Assembly: GCA_018105865.1 (NCBI GenBank)
Contig: CM030852.1
Span: forward strand, 14,467,945 to 14,531,944
DNA: 64,000 nt
From: Metaphire vulgaris
Taxonomy: Eukaryota > Annelida > Clitellata > Crassiclitellata > Megascolecidae
Direction of reading: 5' to 3'
The notes beneath the pieces were generated by a model. The model was not told the DNA's origin. It was given only the letters and a program-made list of their open reading frames with translations, and made no database searches. Shown one piece after another: positions 10,856 to 23,381 of this stretch (within the stretch, counting starts at the first letter, position 1; each line of letters begins with the position of its first letter). Position numbers and translations under genes: made by a program.

Positions 10856-12387
10856 CTAATAGCCCGACAGGGTGGGATAGATGCCCCAAGCCCGGCTCTT
10901 TACGACAGGATCAACGACGATCGGAGCTTCCGTGGCAATCTTTCGTTCCATAACGGAGACAGTTGGATGGGCGTTTAGGACGACTCGTTCCGGTTCCAGG
11001 CTTCTAACTCCGAACTGGTTCATCGATTTCAGTTGAGCGGCGGCCTGGTTCGACGGGGTAGCGTTTAGGACGTACCTTCCTTCGGGTGGATAGTGGGAGA
11101 ATCCGAAATTTGTGGCCGAGACCGAATTGTCCGGGGTGGTTCTCGGCAGCCCCTTCCAAATCGCCGGTTGGTTCGGTTGCCATCTCGTGACTGCCCCTGC
11201 GAAGGGATAGAGCCCGTCGTTGATGTTGACGCGGCTGACCAGCTGCGGCTCGTCCTGTGAACCGGTGACGTGGGGCTGCGTCACGTTTGAATTCAAATTT
11301 GAATTCAAATTTGAATTAGCATTTACGAGGCTTGGATGCTGACCGTTCGTTGGCTGCGAATGACTATTCGGTTGGCCGGAGGTGGTGCTCGCAGTGCTGG
11401 TTTTCGTCGGCTTGTGGCACTGAATAACACATAAACCATACTCTTTAAACATCTTGTGTAGGGAATCTCGTGTTACATCGGCCTGCTCTGCGTTGCAATT
11501 ATGGGACATCCCGGAACGCAAATTCCCGGATAATAACCTAGTATCCTATCCTGCCAAAATTGCAATATTGGGTTATATTCAAAGAGGCCCCACTAGTGAT
11601 TGCATCTATAAATCTCCTTAAAGAAACTTTAATGGTAGAAAATCTTCGCAAATCAAGTGTGTCTGTTTAATTATCGTCAGCAATTCTGTACTTCGTCTTT
11701 CACCGTTTTGTGTTGATACTGTCTCTGAAATCATGCTGCTTTCAGAATTTCTGGATTAAAGGACTAATGCGAAGTCTCTATCGCCCCATTTGAGGGGTGG
11801 GGTCTGTCTGTCTGTCTGTCCATTTTATCTCTATTACAGTGCCGAACAAAGTGGAAATCCGTGGTCGCTAACGTAGAAATACACAGCACCTAAAGACGAA
11901 GAAGAAGGAAGAAGGAAGAAGAGGAAGAAGAAGAAGAAGAAGAACGAGATCAAGAAGAAAAAGAACGAGATCAAGAAGAAGAAGACCAAGAAGAAGAAGA
12001 AGAAGAAGAGGAGGAGGAAGAAGAAGAAGAAGAAGAAGAGTGTGGTATCTGTATGTGGAAGGAGAAATTTCCTGGTCACTGCTTACTGTTTCTCCGCCAC
12101 TGGTCCATTCTATGCATAGCAAGTAGAAATTCCATGCAACTTATTTAAATTGACTTACTTAGTATAACGAAGCAATTAAAAGTTATTTTCCCTATATGTC
12201 TGACCCTCAAGTACCATCCGGCTGTTTTACCTCTATTGAAAAATCTATAAGTCTACAGCAGTTTCATATTGTCAGAAAGTCACGCCACTTGCCTTCTTTT
12301 TCCAAACGCAGACGCACACAGTAACGAGAGCCAGGACTGTGAATCCAATAGAGCAACCAAGAACAACAACCGTTGTGGTGAGATTAC
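10856..12387 (-). CDS. Unidentified single-pass membrane protein, 3' part (two exons)
   Basis: Two minus-strand exons join in frame. Exon 12293-12387 (acceptor TTTTCCAG) encodes a hydrophobic span starting NLTTTVVVLGCSIGF and ending in WKKK. It leaves through a GC donor (AAG|GCAAGT). Exon 10856-11419 (acceptor TTATTCAG, phase 0) encodes 187 residues and a TAG stop. The product end is therefore extracellular part-membrane span-KKK-cytoplasmic tail. The tail has a Ser/Thr/Asn/Gln-rich section with a small SNLN repeat, then a more ordered, GC-richer section ending PTLSGY. Upstream ectodomain exons must exist (the TM exon starts mid-codon), but I could not identify them before 17 kb. The family is not recognised. 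A real gene is supported by matched phases, the membrane layout and codon composition. Confidence 0.5.
11905..12040. repeat. (GAA)n-rich purine tract
   Basis: About 135 bp of imperfect AAG/GAA/GAG triplets on the plus strand. It lies in the intron between the two membrane-protein exons and explains the poly-Phe/Leu frames on the minus strand. Confidence 0.9.
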
Positions 12388-12628
12388 CTGGAAAATAATA
12401 GAAACTGTTGATCGATGTAAATGCAAATGTGCGAAAATTCAATTCATTTGAAAGCTTTCACTGAGCAATTCAAAACTTTAACGCCAGTCGAAGCGTGCAA
12501 CTTAATTTAACGCATATTAGTCTACACGATTCTACATTTTTTAACAGAATTTTTGGCTAGAAAGCAGTTCGAAAGGTTTGAAAGAGGGACGTTTTGACGA
12601 GACATGTTCACAAAACTAAACTCAGGCT

Positions 12629-12896
12629 CAGAGGCGGATCTAGGGTATTCGGCGCCCGGTGACAAAGTGTACGTTGGCGCTTCTAACATAGCTGACAAGC
12701 AAAAAAAGGTCCTCGCATCGTTTTCGGCGCCCTCAACTCTCTCTTCATGTAGTGCTGACGAGCAAAAAGGTCCTCTCACACGTGTTTCTTCTACGTTATT
12801 GCGCAATTCACTTACCCAAATATCCAATTTTGGCGCCCCCTCACCTCGGCGCCCGGGGACATGTGTACCCCCTGCCCTCCCCTAGATCCGCCTCTG
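12629..12896. mobile_element. hAT-type MITE, CAGAGGCGGATCTAGGG ends
   Basis: Perfect 17-bp inverted ends, CAGAGGCGGATCTAGGG and CCCTAGATCCGCCTCTG, bound 268 bp. The 8-mer CTCAGGCT is found at 12621-12628 and 12897-12904. The internal phrase GACGAGCAAAAAGGTCCTC also occurs, in variants, in other MITEs of this window. Confidence 0.9.
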
Positions 12897-12947
12897 CTCA
12901 GGCTTGGTGGACGAGTCATTGAATCCATATCTTATGATAATCTTCTC

Positions 12948-12969
12948 AATCAATCGATCGCTCAATCGC

Positions 12970-13056
<87 letters not shown>
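12948..13056. repeat. (CAAT)n microsatellite
   Basis: About 100 bp of nearly perfect tetranucleotide. It gives Asn-Gln-Ser-Ile frames that are not genes. Confidence 0.95.
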
Positions 13057-15709
13057 AAAGTCGAACCAAGTAACTCCACTATTGAGTATTGTAAGTAATG
13101 ATAACTTTTTAAGCGAACCCTTAGGCCCTACTCTTTTGCAGAAATTGACGACATGTTTGTTCCTCAGTTGATCAAATTCTCGAAATTATTCCAACAGAGT
13201 TGAGGAATTTGAGAAAAACTCCAGCAATTGGGATCTCTTTCCAACTTCGAATCAGAACAGAGACCTTCGCAGTCTGTGGTCATAATAAAACGATCGCTAA
13301 CCTCTCACGAAACATTCCACTGTGTTGACTCTTTGTCATCGGTTGTCATAGAAAACATTCTGTGATTACTGCCTCCTCCCGCCCCATAAGCACACAGCAC
13401 TGTCTTTAAGTAAATTTCACGCTTCAAAGCATAAAGTAACTGCAAACAACCTGTCACGTGACTCCGATTCGTCTAAACTGCTATCAACACAGTGCTCTGC
13501 TAATTAAACATTGCGCAAATAAATATCGAGCTCTATAACACTATGCTGCACACTTTTCGATGTTTGAAGAACTGTAGGTTAACAGTTCTTTTGGCGTAGC
13601 CACGAGATATAGAGGCACGGGGGTTCGGACCCTATTCGGATCGGGACTGGCCGTGAGATTCGTCCAAAACCGGTGAGAAGTTGGGAAGGAGGGTAGGGGT
13701 AGTATCAATGGCGGCTCCAGGATTTGGCAAGTGGGGGGTCATTGGGGTGGCAACTTCTAATCATGGGGGCCAACCATTTGTTGTTAATATTTGGTATGTA
13801 GTGTTATCCAGCACGCGAGGGTCCCAAAAAACAATGTTTTACTTAGTCAGGGCCAAGCACTCAATAAAATCCGGGGCCAACCATTTGGCCTTATGTAGTA
13901 TTAAGAGCCCAAAAAGAGGGTACTGTGGGCCAGAGATTACAACCTCGATTCACCACCACAATGATTCAGTATTCACTGATCCATAGACAAACGCACCAGA
14001 CAGAAAGCACGACTCGTCTGAGACGACAGCCTTATAGCGCGTCAAGACATTTGGAGCGAAAAAATGTGGACTTGCCAGCCTATTCTAGAATCACTCGTCT
14101 CAGACTACAGCCACTGGTATATACAATAATACAGAGATGGATAGAAAGAGAGAGAAAAGAGAGAAGAGTTGAGTGATGATCAGTGAAATAGGACAGATCG
14201 GCCATTTTGGCATTTTCTCCGATGAGCAAAGAACGTCGCCATAAACTGTTTTGAACATTCACATAGTCTATTCGGTCATAATTCTACCCAGAAAAATTAT
14301 TTCAACGATTTTTCGCAAAAAGGGCTTCAACTCTATCTTCACTATAACTTTAAGAAAACTTTACCGATTTCTATAAAAATTTGCAGTTTGAAACAGGAAT
14401 AAATTGATTTTAAACATTGCCTGAAAACGTTTACGATGAATATTAAAAATGCCCACCAGATCAACTTCATTTCTGCAACAATTGAAGCTCATTCGATATC
14501 TTCAAAGAAACTGCAATTAGATTCTCTACAGGGTGTCTCCGAAAAAACCCCAGCAGAAAAACTATGATTTCTTAAAAATTCCTAAATATATTTCTATAAA
14601 ATCTGCAATTATGCTACCCCACACCCCAATGCTGAATTTGTAAAATTTCTCAAGAATTATTGAAAGTTTTTATAGCAACCACTATACTTATGAAGCTGGT
14701 TATGCCTGCACTGGTCATAGGACTGTGAGCAATGAAAAAGAGTAAAGCAACTATTCATTTCTCACCACTGCTACTACTTCTGCTACTAATACATTTTCAA
14801 CTATTTCAACATACTGTATGCTACTAAATAGGCCTACTATAAATGCTACCGCTATTTTAATCATTGCATTTAATCATTTTTACAGATTATCACATTTATT
14901 GCTGTTGGTATATTTTGCTGATTGAGCAAAACTTTTAGTAAACATCAATCAACATCTCAATCAATCTCAATCACAATCTAAGAATTTTGATACACAGTGC
15001 TAACATCTCATTTCTAATCTGACTTGAATAGTGTAACACACTTTCACTCGCTGATCAAACAACACCGCCAATGAACCAAATCATTTTAGTTTTGGCAAGT
15101 TCACTGCTTATTCTAAGACAAAATAACAATCAACCAATCACAAAAATGCAATCAACTTTACAAAAACTTAATTAGAACAACCAAAGAACAAAGAATCTGA
15201 CACAGTGACAAGTCAATAACTGAAAACATTACCCAACAATAGAAATACGACATATTATATTCTTCAAAAAGAATACGAAAAACAAACTACGTGATGCTGG
15301 AAATGGTGCGAATAGAACAAAATTGTACCAAACGGTGCAAACTGCACCTCTTATTATAACAAAACATTCCAATCAGAACATGAATTCTATGGTGCGTAAA
15401 ATATTAAAAACAGAAAGCATAGCTAATCTAAATTTACTTAAAAACCGCAACTGAAAAAAGCTTTCAAGTTCTTTGATCTTACTGTCTCATAAACAAATGC
15501 TATTTTTTTTTCCAATAATTCTGATACAGCCACCCAATAGAAAGCATTTATTCAGACAACAGTGTACAAAGTGAAATCTACTTTTTCTGAGAACAAGTGT
15601 AGAAAGTTTCAAAGATAATGACTGAACAACTTTGGGTTGACAAGTTGTACTGGACTGTGATATTTCTCTGTCAAGTTCATAACATTTCTAAAATATATTT
15701 AAATAGAAT

Positions 15710-15878
15710 CAGTGGTTATTCTAGCCACCTAGACATTGGGGGGGGGAAGTTTACAATTTTTGGGGTAAAAGACATTGGGGAGGTCATACTACTTGCCAAA
15801 ATATCAAAATTTTTGGGGAAAATTCAAACTTTGGGGAGAAATTCCCCCTCCCCCAGAGAAGGCCTAGAATAAACACTG
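15710..15878. mobile_element. hAT-type MITE, CAGTGGTTATTCTAG ends
   Basis: The left end CAGTGGTTATTCTAGCCACC and right end CCTAGAATAAACACTG are imperfect inverted repeats. The flanks AATAGAAT and AGTAGAAT match at 7 of 8. A second copy is at 62669-62846. The interior is unusually rich in TTGGGG. Confidence 0.75.
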
Positions 15879-16375
15879 AGTAGAATTCTGCCCTGTTGAT
15901 CAGCATAAGCTCAAGCAAACAGAATTTTAGAAAATACATTAAAAGGCAATTATGATGATGATGATGATGATTCCTACAAAGTGTTGACTGTAATAATGTT
16001 ACGGCTACGGTTACAGCTACTTCTGTTATAGAATCCTAAGAGTAGCACATTAATCAATCAACATCAGCAATTTAGAAGAATCACAGAATGATCACTTCTT
16101 TACACAATCATCCATCCAGCAACTATGCAACCTTTGATGAATATTCAATTCTTACCATCAATCCAATATTATATTATATTGTAAAAACACTGACTGTATA
16201 TAATTATATTAATACGAGCAGTATTAAAAGCTGTTACGATTTCATACAAAACTCTTAAAATGGCAAAAGGATTTATACAAACCATAAGGAGACTAGAGTG
16301 CCCTGTACAAATCGAAGACCCACGAAGACTAACAGAGTCTTCAATAGATAGGGTCTGTTTCAAAACTATATAGAA

Positions 16376-16440
16376 TATTTAATCAATCAATCAACTTCTA
16401 TGGCACCACAGTTGCAATGCCTATGGCATCAGCTGATGAC
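16376..16440 (-). mobile_element. SINE 3' end, GATTGATT-tail family (reverse copy)
   Basis: On the minus strand it reads GTCATCAGCTGATGCC...GGTGCCATAGAAGTTGATTGATTGATT. This matches the better-preserved copies at 40.44-40.59 kb and 60.67-60.80 kb. Confidence 0.6.
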
Positions 16441-16635
16441 TCACTGAATCCAATCCCGAATTAGAGCCAGACCAATCCGGAAGAAAGGTCAGTCATATTA
16501 ACACCAAGAAAAACTGATAACATACAAAGTGTGGAATGACCTTCATCACAACCTGCAAATCTTACTAAAGTAAAATGACAATCACAAAATCAAAGGTTCG
16601 CATCTGACAACTTGCACCATTAACATAATCGGCGA

Positions 16636-17052
16636 CAGCGGCGGTTCCAAAAGAGCTCTTGGTGCGAGGGGGGAAGAGGAGATGCAGTGACTTTCTAGGA
16701 AGTTGGTGGGGGGTGTAATGAATTTCTAGAAAGATCCTGCCAATTGTCAAAGGAATTATAATATCTAAACGGTTTAGAAGAAATCTGTAGATTTGATTTA
16801 TACAATATAATGTTTCAAAATTGACAATGTATAAAAGCCATTTTAGTCTGGTTGTACAAAGTCATAGTGCAAAATCGAGTTTTCTATTGCTGGGAGTGAA
16901 TTTGTCGATGACATTGTCTATGGATATGTCCATATCTTTGTGAATATACATCAAGGCTAATCCGTTAAGACGATCATCTTCCATTGAAGACGCATTTTGG
17001 TGGGCCGGTGGAGGATGCATCCACAGTCATCCCCAACGTGGAACCGCCCCTG
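16636..17052. mobile_element. hAT-type MITE, GGCGGTTCC family
   Basis: The left end CAGCGGCGGTTCC and right end GTGGAACCGCCCCTG are inverted. The flanks ATCGGCGA and ATCGACGT match at 6 of 8. At 417 bp it is the longest of its family here. The related copy at 21715-22010 has CAGTGGCAGTTCC ends. Confidence 0.6.
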
Positions 17053-17209
17053 ATCGACGTTGCCTCAACTGCTGAACTTTGCAAACTAGTCGTAGATATA
17101 ATTTCACTAAAGAGACCAAATATCGTTAAACTTGTCACCGCCAAAAAAAACAGTCGCACAACTCCAAACAAAATTGCCAAACGATCAGAGCAGATAACGT
17201 GTTCTTTCT

Positions 17210-20178
17210 CTATGACCAACTAAATAAAAAAAAATTCCGTGACTTTGCACTGTGATTGCGTCTCATTAGTCCCATTTCCCAGGAGTTCAGAATTAAATTG
17301 CTTGCAAACAATCCGTGCTGTTGTTGTGGTGACCAGGCTTCAGGCTTAATCTGGAGAGAGTTGTAGCTGAATATGCGGTTGAAATGTTTCAGTGTTTCTC
17401 AGACGCATTTGCAACCGGTTGTTCAACAGAAAATACGTAAATGTTCAAATGGTCCGACAATTCCTTCACCTAGAAGGTTCACAAGTGAACGAATAAATCA
17501 AAAACTTTAAAAACCGTATGAATAAGCAGTGGCAACAAAATTAGAACATTACATAGTTTCAACAGCTCAAACATTACTAAGCCAAGCAAGCAATTCAAAT
17601 TCTGCTCCTTAACAAGAGCAATAGCATTATTTATAGTTATAATAGCTCCTAAGAATAAGCGGCTAATGTGGTACTACTTTCGTAGTGCTATATAAATTCA
17701 AGAAATTTTATTTACTTGCTTACTTACTTATTTACTTAATTTCCCAATTTCTGTATTTCATGATGCAACATGGCTACCTACAGTGACTTGTATTTGTGCT
17801 CATATTTAGACCAGGTACTTGCAGTCATACTTAAAGCCCAGGTACTAGTATCTATACTTGTACTTGTATTCTGAGTACTTGTCCCAAACCTGGCTTAAAA
17901 CTTATTTTGCCCTTTTATTATGCAGATAAAATCGCTAAAACCATAATGGAAACAGACCTAAAGGGTTAAAAAGCAATACAAGACGGCAAAAGACAGCGCG
18001 TCCGGAAACGCACAAGACACTTACTACGCAGATGCCGTAGTGTATATGCGCCGCGGTCACGAAGATGCAGTACGCAAACAGCAGGTACAGCTCCAGGACG
18101 CCGAGGTGGATGGTCAAGACGCCGAGAACGATGGCGATCAACGGGATGAGAAGCCAGTTGAACGCCTGACACCGCGTGTTGCTCATGCCGTTGACAATGC
18201 ACCGACACTGACACCAAAACCAGACACTCACTTCTTCAAATGGCTGCGCTTACATCATCGGCAGAGTAAATGCAACCACGGATATTCACAATTACGCAAA
18301 CAAGTTTCCGACACCAAAACATGACACTGTCAGTCGATTGCCATTGGGTTGATGATACGGAATATATACAGTGAAACCTGCTTAATTGCATAGGTGCCGT
18401 ACAAGCCTTGCTTATGCGATTAACTGGGCTATGCGAATAGCCGGGACGTCTGATAATTAATTGTACGCACAAAACACTGGTTCGGGTTTTATGTTGTTAT
18501 GCGATTATGCAGGTTATGTAATTAAGCGGTATGCGATTAAGTGGGATCCACTGTACCAATCAATTTGGATGGACTAACTATTTGTAGATACAATTATAAT
18601 TAATTAAATGCAAGCATGCACTCCTCAGACAGTATTCTAGTCAATATTTTTACTTGGACTACTTACTGACAATCATGACCAGAATTATTCAGTGATAGTT
18701 TACTCATGTACACCCTTAGAGTATTACAACTGGTGCCATGACTGGTAGCAAGTGCATAATTAATATTAATATCCAAAAGAAATCAAATGTTCGAATCAAA
18801 CTCACAGCAATATTGGAGAAGATGGTTCCCATAGCAACAAAGAACAGTCTCGGATGACGATTCAGAATATTATACGACGAAGAATTCGCCCAAATTGTGA
18901 ATAAACTAAACTCCAAGATGGCCGGCAGCAGAGGACGCAAAGACTCGTAAAACGAAAGCCCCTTTCCTGTTTTATCCCGATACGAACTAAAAGGAAAACA
19001 AAGACATCAAGAGCACAGCACATCGGCCAAATTTACGCAATACATGCATAAAGTAGTAAAACAATACACACACACTATAGTTTATATTGCAAAGTTTCAT
19101 CCTTACCATTTATAAATATAACTATTGGCTGATATCACCAAATGTAAAGACAGTTTCAAAAAGGATTTTTACTTGTCAATTTCATCAAAAATATTGCCTT
19201 CACAAAATGCACAGACTTTAATTCAGGACGTCAAAAAAATCTCATTCATTTAAGTCTTAAAGCAACTTTACAAGAAAATTTATCCAGGTTACGATCAAAT
19301 CAAAACTTACACATAGACATTCCAAAAGCACATAGGCAGTCCAAAGCCCCAGACAGAGACTAAACAAAGGAAAATACCACAACTGTTACCAAGGGAATAC
19401 CGTAAAATCACTGGGTTAACAATGAACTCAACATCGGACAGCAGTCGTTTTGTGTGACATCTGAATGCTTTTGTTAAAGGCTGCAGTGCACCTGGTCTAT
19501 CAATCAGGCTCATTTAATTCACAAGGTGAATAACTTGGAAAATGAACTAACTTCAGAACAGACTGGATCAGCAGATAATCTACTATAGAGAATCTGGCTG
19601 GTTTTCAGTCAATCTACCACTTAAGTGAGGAGAATCTGGCTGGTTTTCAGTCAATCAACTGTGTAAATAAGTAGAAGCTAGTTTTTTAAAAATTAACTCT
19701 TAAATTCACATCTCAGTTAGGAGCCTCAGAATTAACTGCAATGCAGAAGTCATTCACTTATTCTGTCTGACTATAATAAAGTGCAGAAGATTCCGAAGAT
19801 GGCACTCAAGTCATTCGTAAGAACGTTGCAATAAAACATAAATGGAACCTAACATTGCATGATCATCTCAAAGACTTCTCCAGGTGTCAATCCCATTGCA
19901 GGTACGGTGAATTTCCACACCTTATATCCACCGAAGTACGTCGCCAGGTAGATCAACGTCATTCCCTGAAAGAAACATCATGCATGCACAGTGAGGAAGT
20001 GATGGTCACTCTGTCATGTCAGGTATTAAATCTGTCTTAGAAAACACAAACAAGTCTTCACACTGAACAGATAACCGCGCAAACATTACTTAATACTAAT
20101 AAAACAGCTTTAGTAGTATTAAGTTAACAACAGCATAATGCTACATAAGTAACAGCACTATCATAATCATCGTCATCG

Positions 20179-20210
<32 letters not shown>

Positions 20211-23200
20211 TTCGTCATCCTCATCATCATTGTTGTTATTGCTGTAAGCCAAATCTGAATAGCAGAAATGCAGCAAAGCCACGAATTTGAAGCTCTTAAA
20301 TACAACATACAACTGAGATTCTCCACATCATAAGATGTCTAAACATAAAACCATTACCCATTACCCTACAGTTAAAAGATTTTATTGTCATTACACCTTG
20401 TGGGCACAATTTCCATTACTACCACAGTCAAACTTAAATAGGCCTAATCTCACATTTAATATGCTGTTAAAATTGTGTGTGATACTAGATACTAATAAGA
20501 TACTAAAAATATACTAATAAGATACTAAGACGATACCAAAAAGACACTAAAAAGACACTAAGAAGCTACTAAGAAGACACTAAGATGATACTAAGAAGAT
20601 ATCATGCTAGCAGTGGTTGAATATACAATATTAATACAACTAGGCATTAAAAAGAGTCAGTTATTCATAGGAGTGACATAAGTGGGTTCAACTGTACATG
20701 TTAACTTCTATTTTAATGTAAACTTCATTTACTATTTACACGTTCTGAACAGTCGGTTAAGCACAACACCCAACAGGTAAGAATTTCGTGCAACATCACT
20801 AAACGACGTCAAATAATAACGGCAGAGGTTTTCAATTACCAGTTGACTGACGTCGTAGCCCCACGGCAAGTACAGGATGCCCGTATTGTACTTTTCCCAA
20901 TGCGATGCAATGAACATGATCATGACCGCAATCAGGAGCACAAACATTCTCTCTGGGCCGATGCTGTAGTCAGAACCACGACTGAATACGGAGTACACGC
21001 CGAGGGGCATGAACAGGGTGGCCCAACTGTCCAGCCCATGGTCGAAAAGTTCTCCCAACGGACTGCTTGTGTTCGTTCTGCGCGCCTGCTTTCCGTCCGT
21101 ACCATCTACAGCAAAAAAGTTAGAAATTCTACATCAACTGAGTAGGCTTTAATTACACAAAGCCAATATTTGGTTAAATTATGAAGAACAAGTTGTATAT
21201 ATTCAAAGCTAATGGCACATAGGCTAAGCATAGATCCAACGAGAGGTTGGAACGTAGAATGAGCTGCTAAACCAAATAAAACCTCTACTTTGGGCACATG
21301 ATAAGACAGAAACATGATAACACAGAAGTTAGTGTCAAGGAAGACATGGACACCAAAGAATCTGCTATTCCAACAAAATAAACACATGTACAAGAATGAA
21401 TCAGCCCAGTTGACAGACAATGTCAAGGGTAGGGTCTACTAGACATCCATTAATCATCCATGCAGACCTCCATTTTGAAGCGAGACTTGACTTGGCATGA
21501 CAATGATGTAAAGAAAACACCAATTAAGGTTTCTTTCAAAGAACTGTTAAAATCATGAGGTTAATGCTCAGGAGTTTACAATATAAGCAGGAGTTGAATG
21601 TACACTGCCTACACCAAGGGTAACCTGGATCACCAATTTGTGACATTAAGGATGGCCATCAAATAGATTTGGAACGACAGAGGAATTCCCCTAACAATGG
21701 TTACAGTTGGACTTCAGTGGCAGTTCCAGGAATTCTTGGTGGGGGGATGACAAAATTTATAGGAAGTTGGTGGGGGATGCAAAGTGAAGAAGAAAAAAAG
21801 AAAAGAGAGGAAAAAGGTAATTGTTAGTGTTTTGCCCACTAAATGTTAATAAACCTTGCCAAAAAGGCCAACAAGCAAAAAAGGTCATTTGTAGCATTTT
21901 TTTACTAATTTAAAAAACCCACTGGAAAATAGGTTGACAAGCAAAAAAGGTCATCTGGAACCCCGGTGGGGGATGCATCCCCAGTCATCAACATGGTGGA
22001 ACTGCCACTGTTGGGCTTGAAATGGGCTTAAAAGTTAGAAGATAAACTTATTCTAGCAAACCTAAATAAAATATATGAATAAAAACACAACTGCTGGTGT
22101 TAAAAATTCAAAAATGCCAGCAAAAATACAACCTCAATGTCAAGGTAATGACAACCAAAAATATAATAGACTTCAGTGTCATAGGTCAGTGTCACAAATT
22201 GTAATCACAAAGATATCAGGGCAGAATACTTGAAGGCAGTCACCGATTTATCAGTCGTTGAATACTTGAAGTCCAGTGTTTATTACCAGCATTTCACAAA
22301 TGAATCTGGGACACTTGAGTGAAGGCAAAACAGTCCTCGAATACCAATTTTATAGGACAAAGTGTGGCCAAGCAGGAAAATGCTTTTGGAAAATCTACAG
22401 GATGGTGCCAAAAAACTGGACTATATTAAATGCAAACCTAAATGTGACTAGTCTGGTTTTTTGGCCCCACCCTGTATTATTACATAATCCCATGCCACAA
22501 GTATTCTGATCACCTTTAACCCAAAAGGTTAAAGGTGATCTAAGTTAAAGGTGATCTAAGGGTTAAAGGTGATAGCCTACTGTAATCACTAGGGAAGCTA
22601 CAGTCCAAAGGGTTAAGGTCACTGCTATCCCTATTCATTGGTGGATCATTGTACAGGGTGGTGCAAAAAACCAGACTAGTCACATTTACGTTTGCATTTA
22701 ATATAGTCCGGTTTTTTTCGTGCCACCCTGTATTTTTCTTATAATAGAACTATGAAATTTTAATGGGACCATCAATATAACCCAGGATGGAATTGTCAGC
22801 AGTTGGTTATTGAATCATCACAGTCTTCCAAAAGCCAAAAGAATTCCAGGCAATCATGGCAAAATAGTAAAACCAAAAATAGAAGGTCACAAGTTCTCAA
22901 ACCTTAAGACTAACTATCCATATGCAACGCAATGCAACAGAATATTTGCATAGCGTCTCTACTGAAGAATCACTCCGTAGCACTGACGCTGCTATTACCA
23001 AGACCGCATTTAAAGAAGTGAACGCCCTGTGCAGAAGGAAATGTGGAGGCCCAATAGAATGTTCATGAACAATGATGATGAACAAAATTACAGAACAATG
23101 TACATAAATGTACATAAAGTACAATGTACATAAAGGCCAAACCAAAGGAAATTATTAATGCAGATTTAACCAATAACCATAATATATGTAAATAATATTT

Positions 23201-23339
23201 TAATAATGAGTACACAGATTCTTCCCCCATTTTTGCAGAGGGGGCTATTTTGTGGGGGCCCCTGTGCGGGCGCAACGCCTGCACATGCTTAAAAGCGGCC
23301 CTGGCTATTACTGTGTATTGATAAATATGAACAGCAATG

Positions 23340-23381
<42 letters not shown>

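Larger units (their letters stand above)
12388..17209. other. No recognised gene; MITEs, simple repeats and AT-rich sequence
   Basis: Upstream exons of the membrane-protein gene ending at 12387 may lie here, but none could be supported. The stretch contains MITEs, a long CAAT tract, and an AT-rich segment (about 14.3-15.6 kb) with no feature I can name. Confidence 0.4.

Noticed and set aside
12948..13056. Regular CAAT tract considered as a CRISPR-like array
   Set aside because: A pure tetranucleotide without distinct spacers; the genome is eukaryotic.
17210..17397. A TGA near the start of the last EPT1 exon as a selenocysteine codon
   Set aside because: It is in frame only if the upstream GTAAGT donor is used. 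Its position does not match the vertebrate Sec site, and the other frame aligns with the family.
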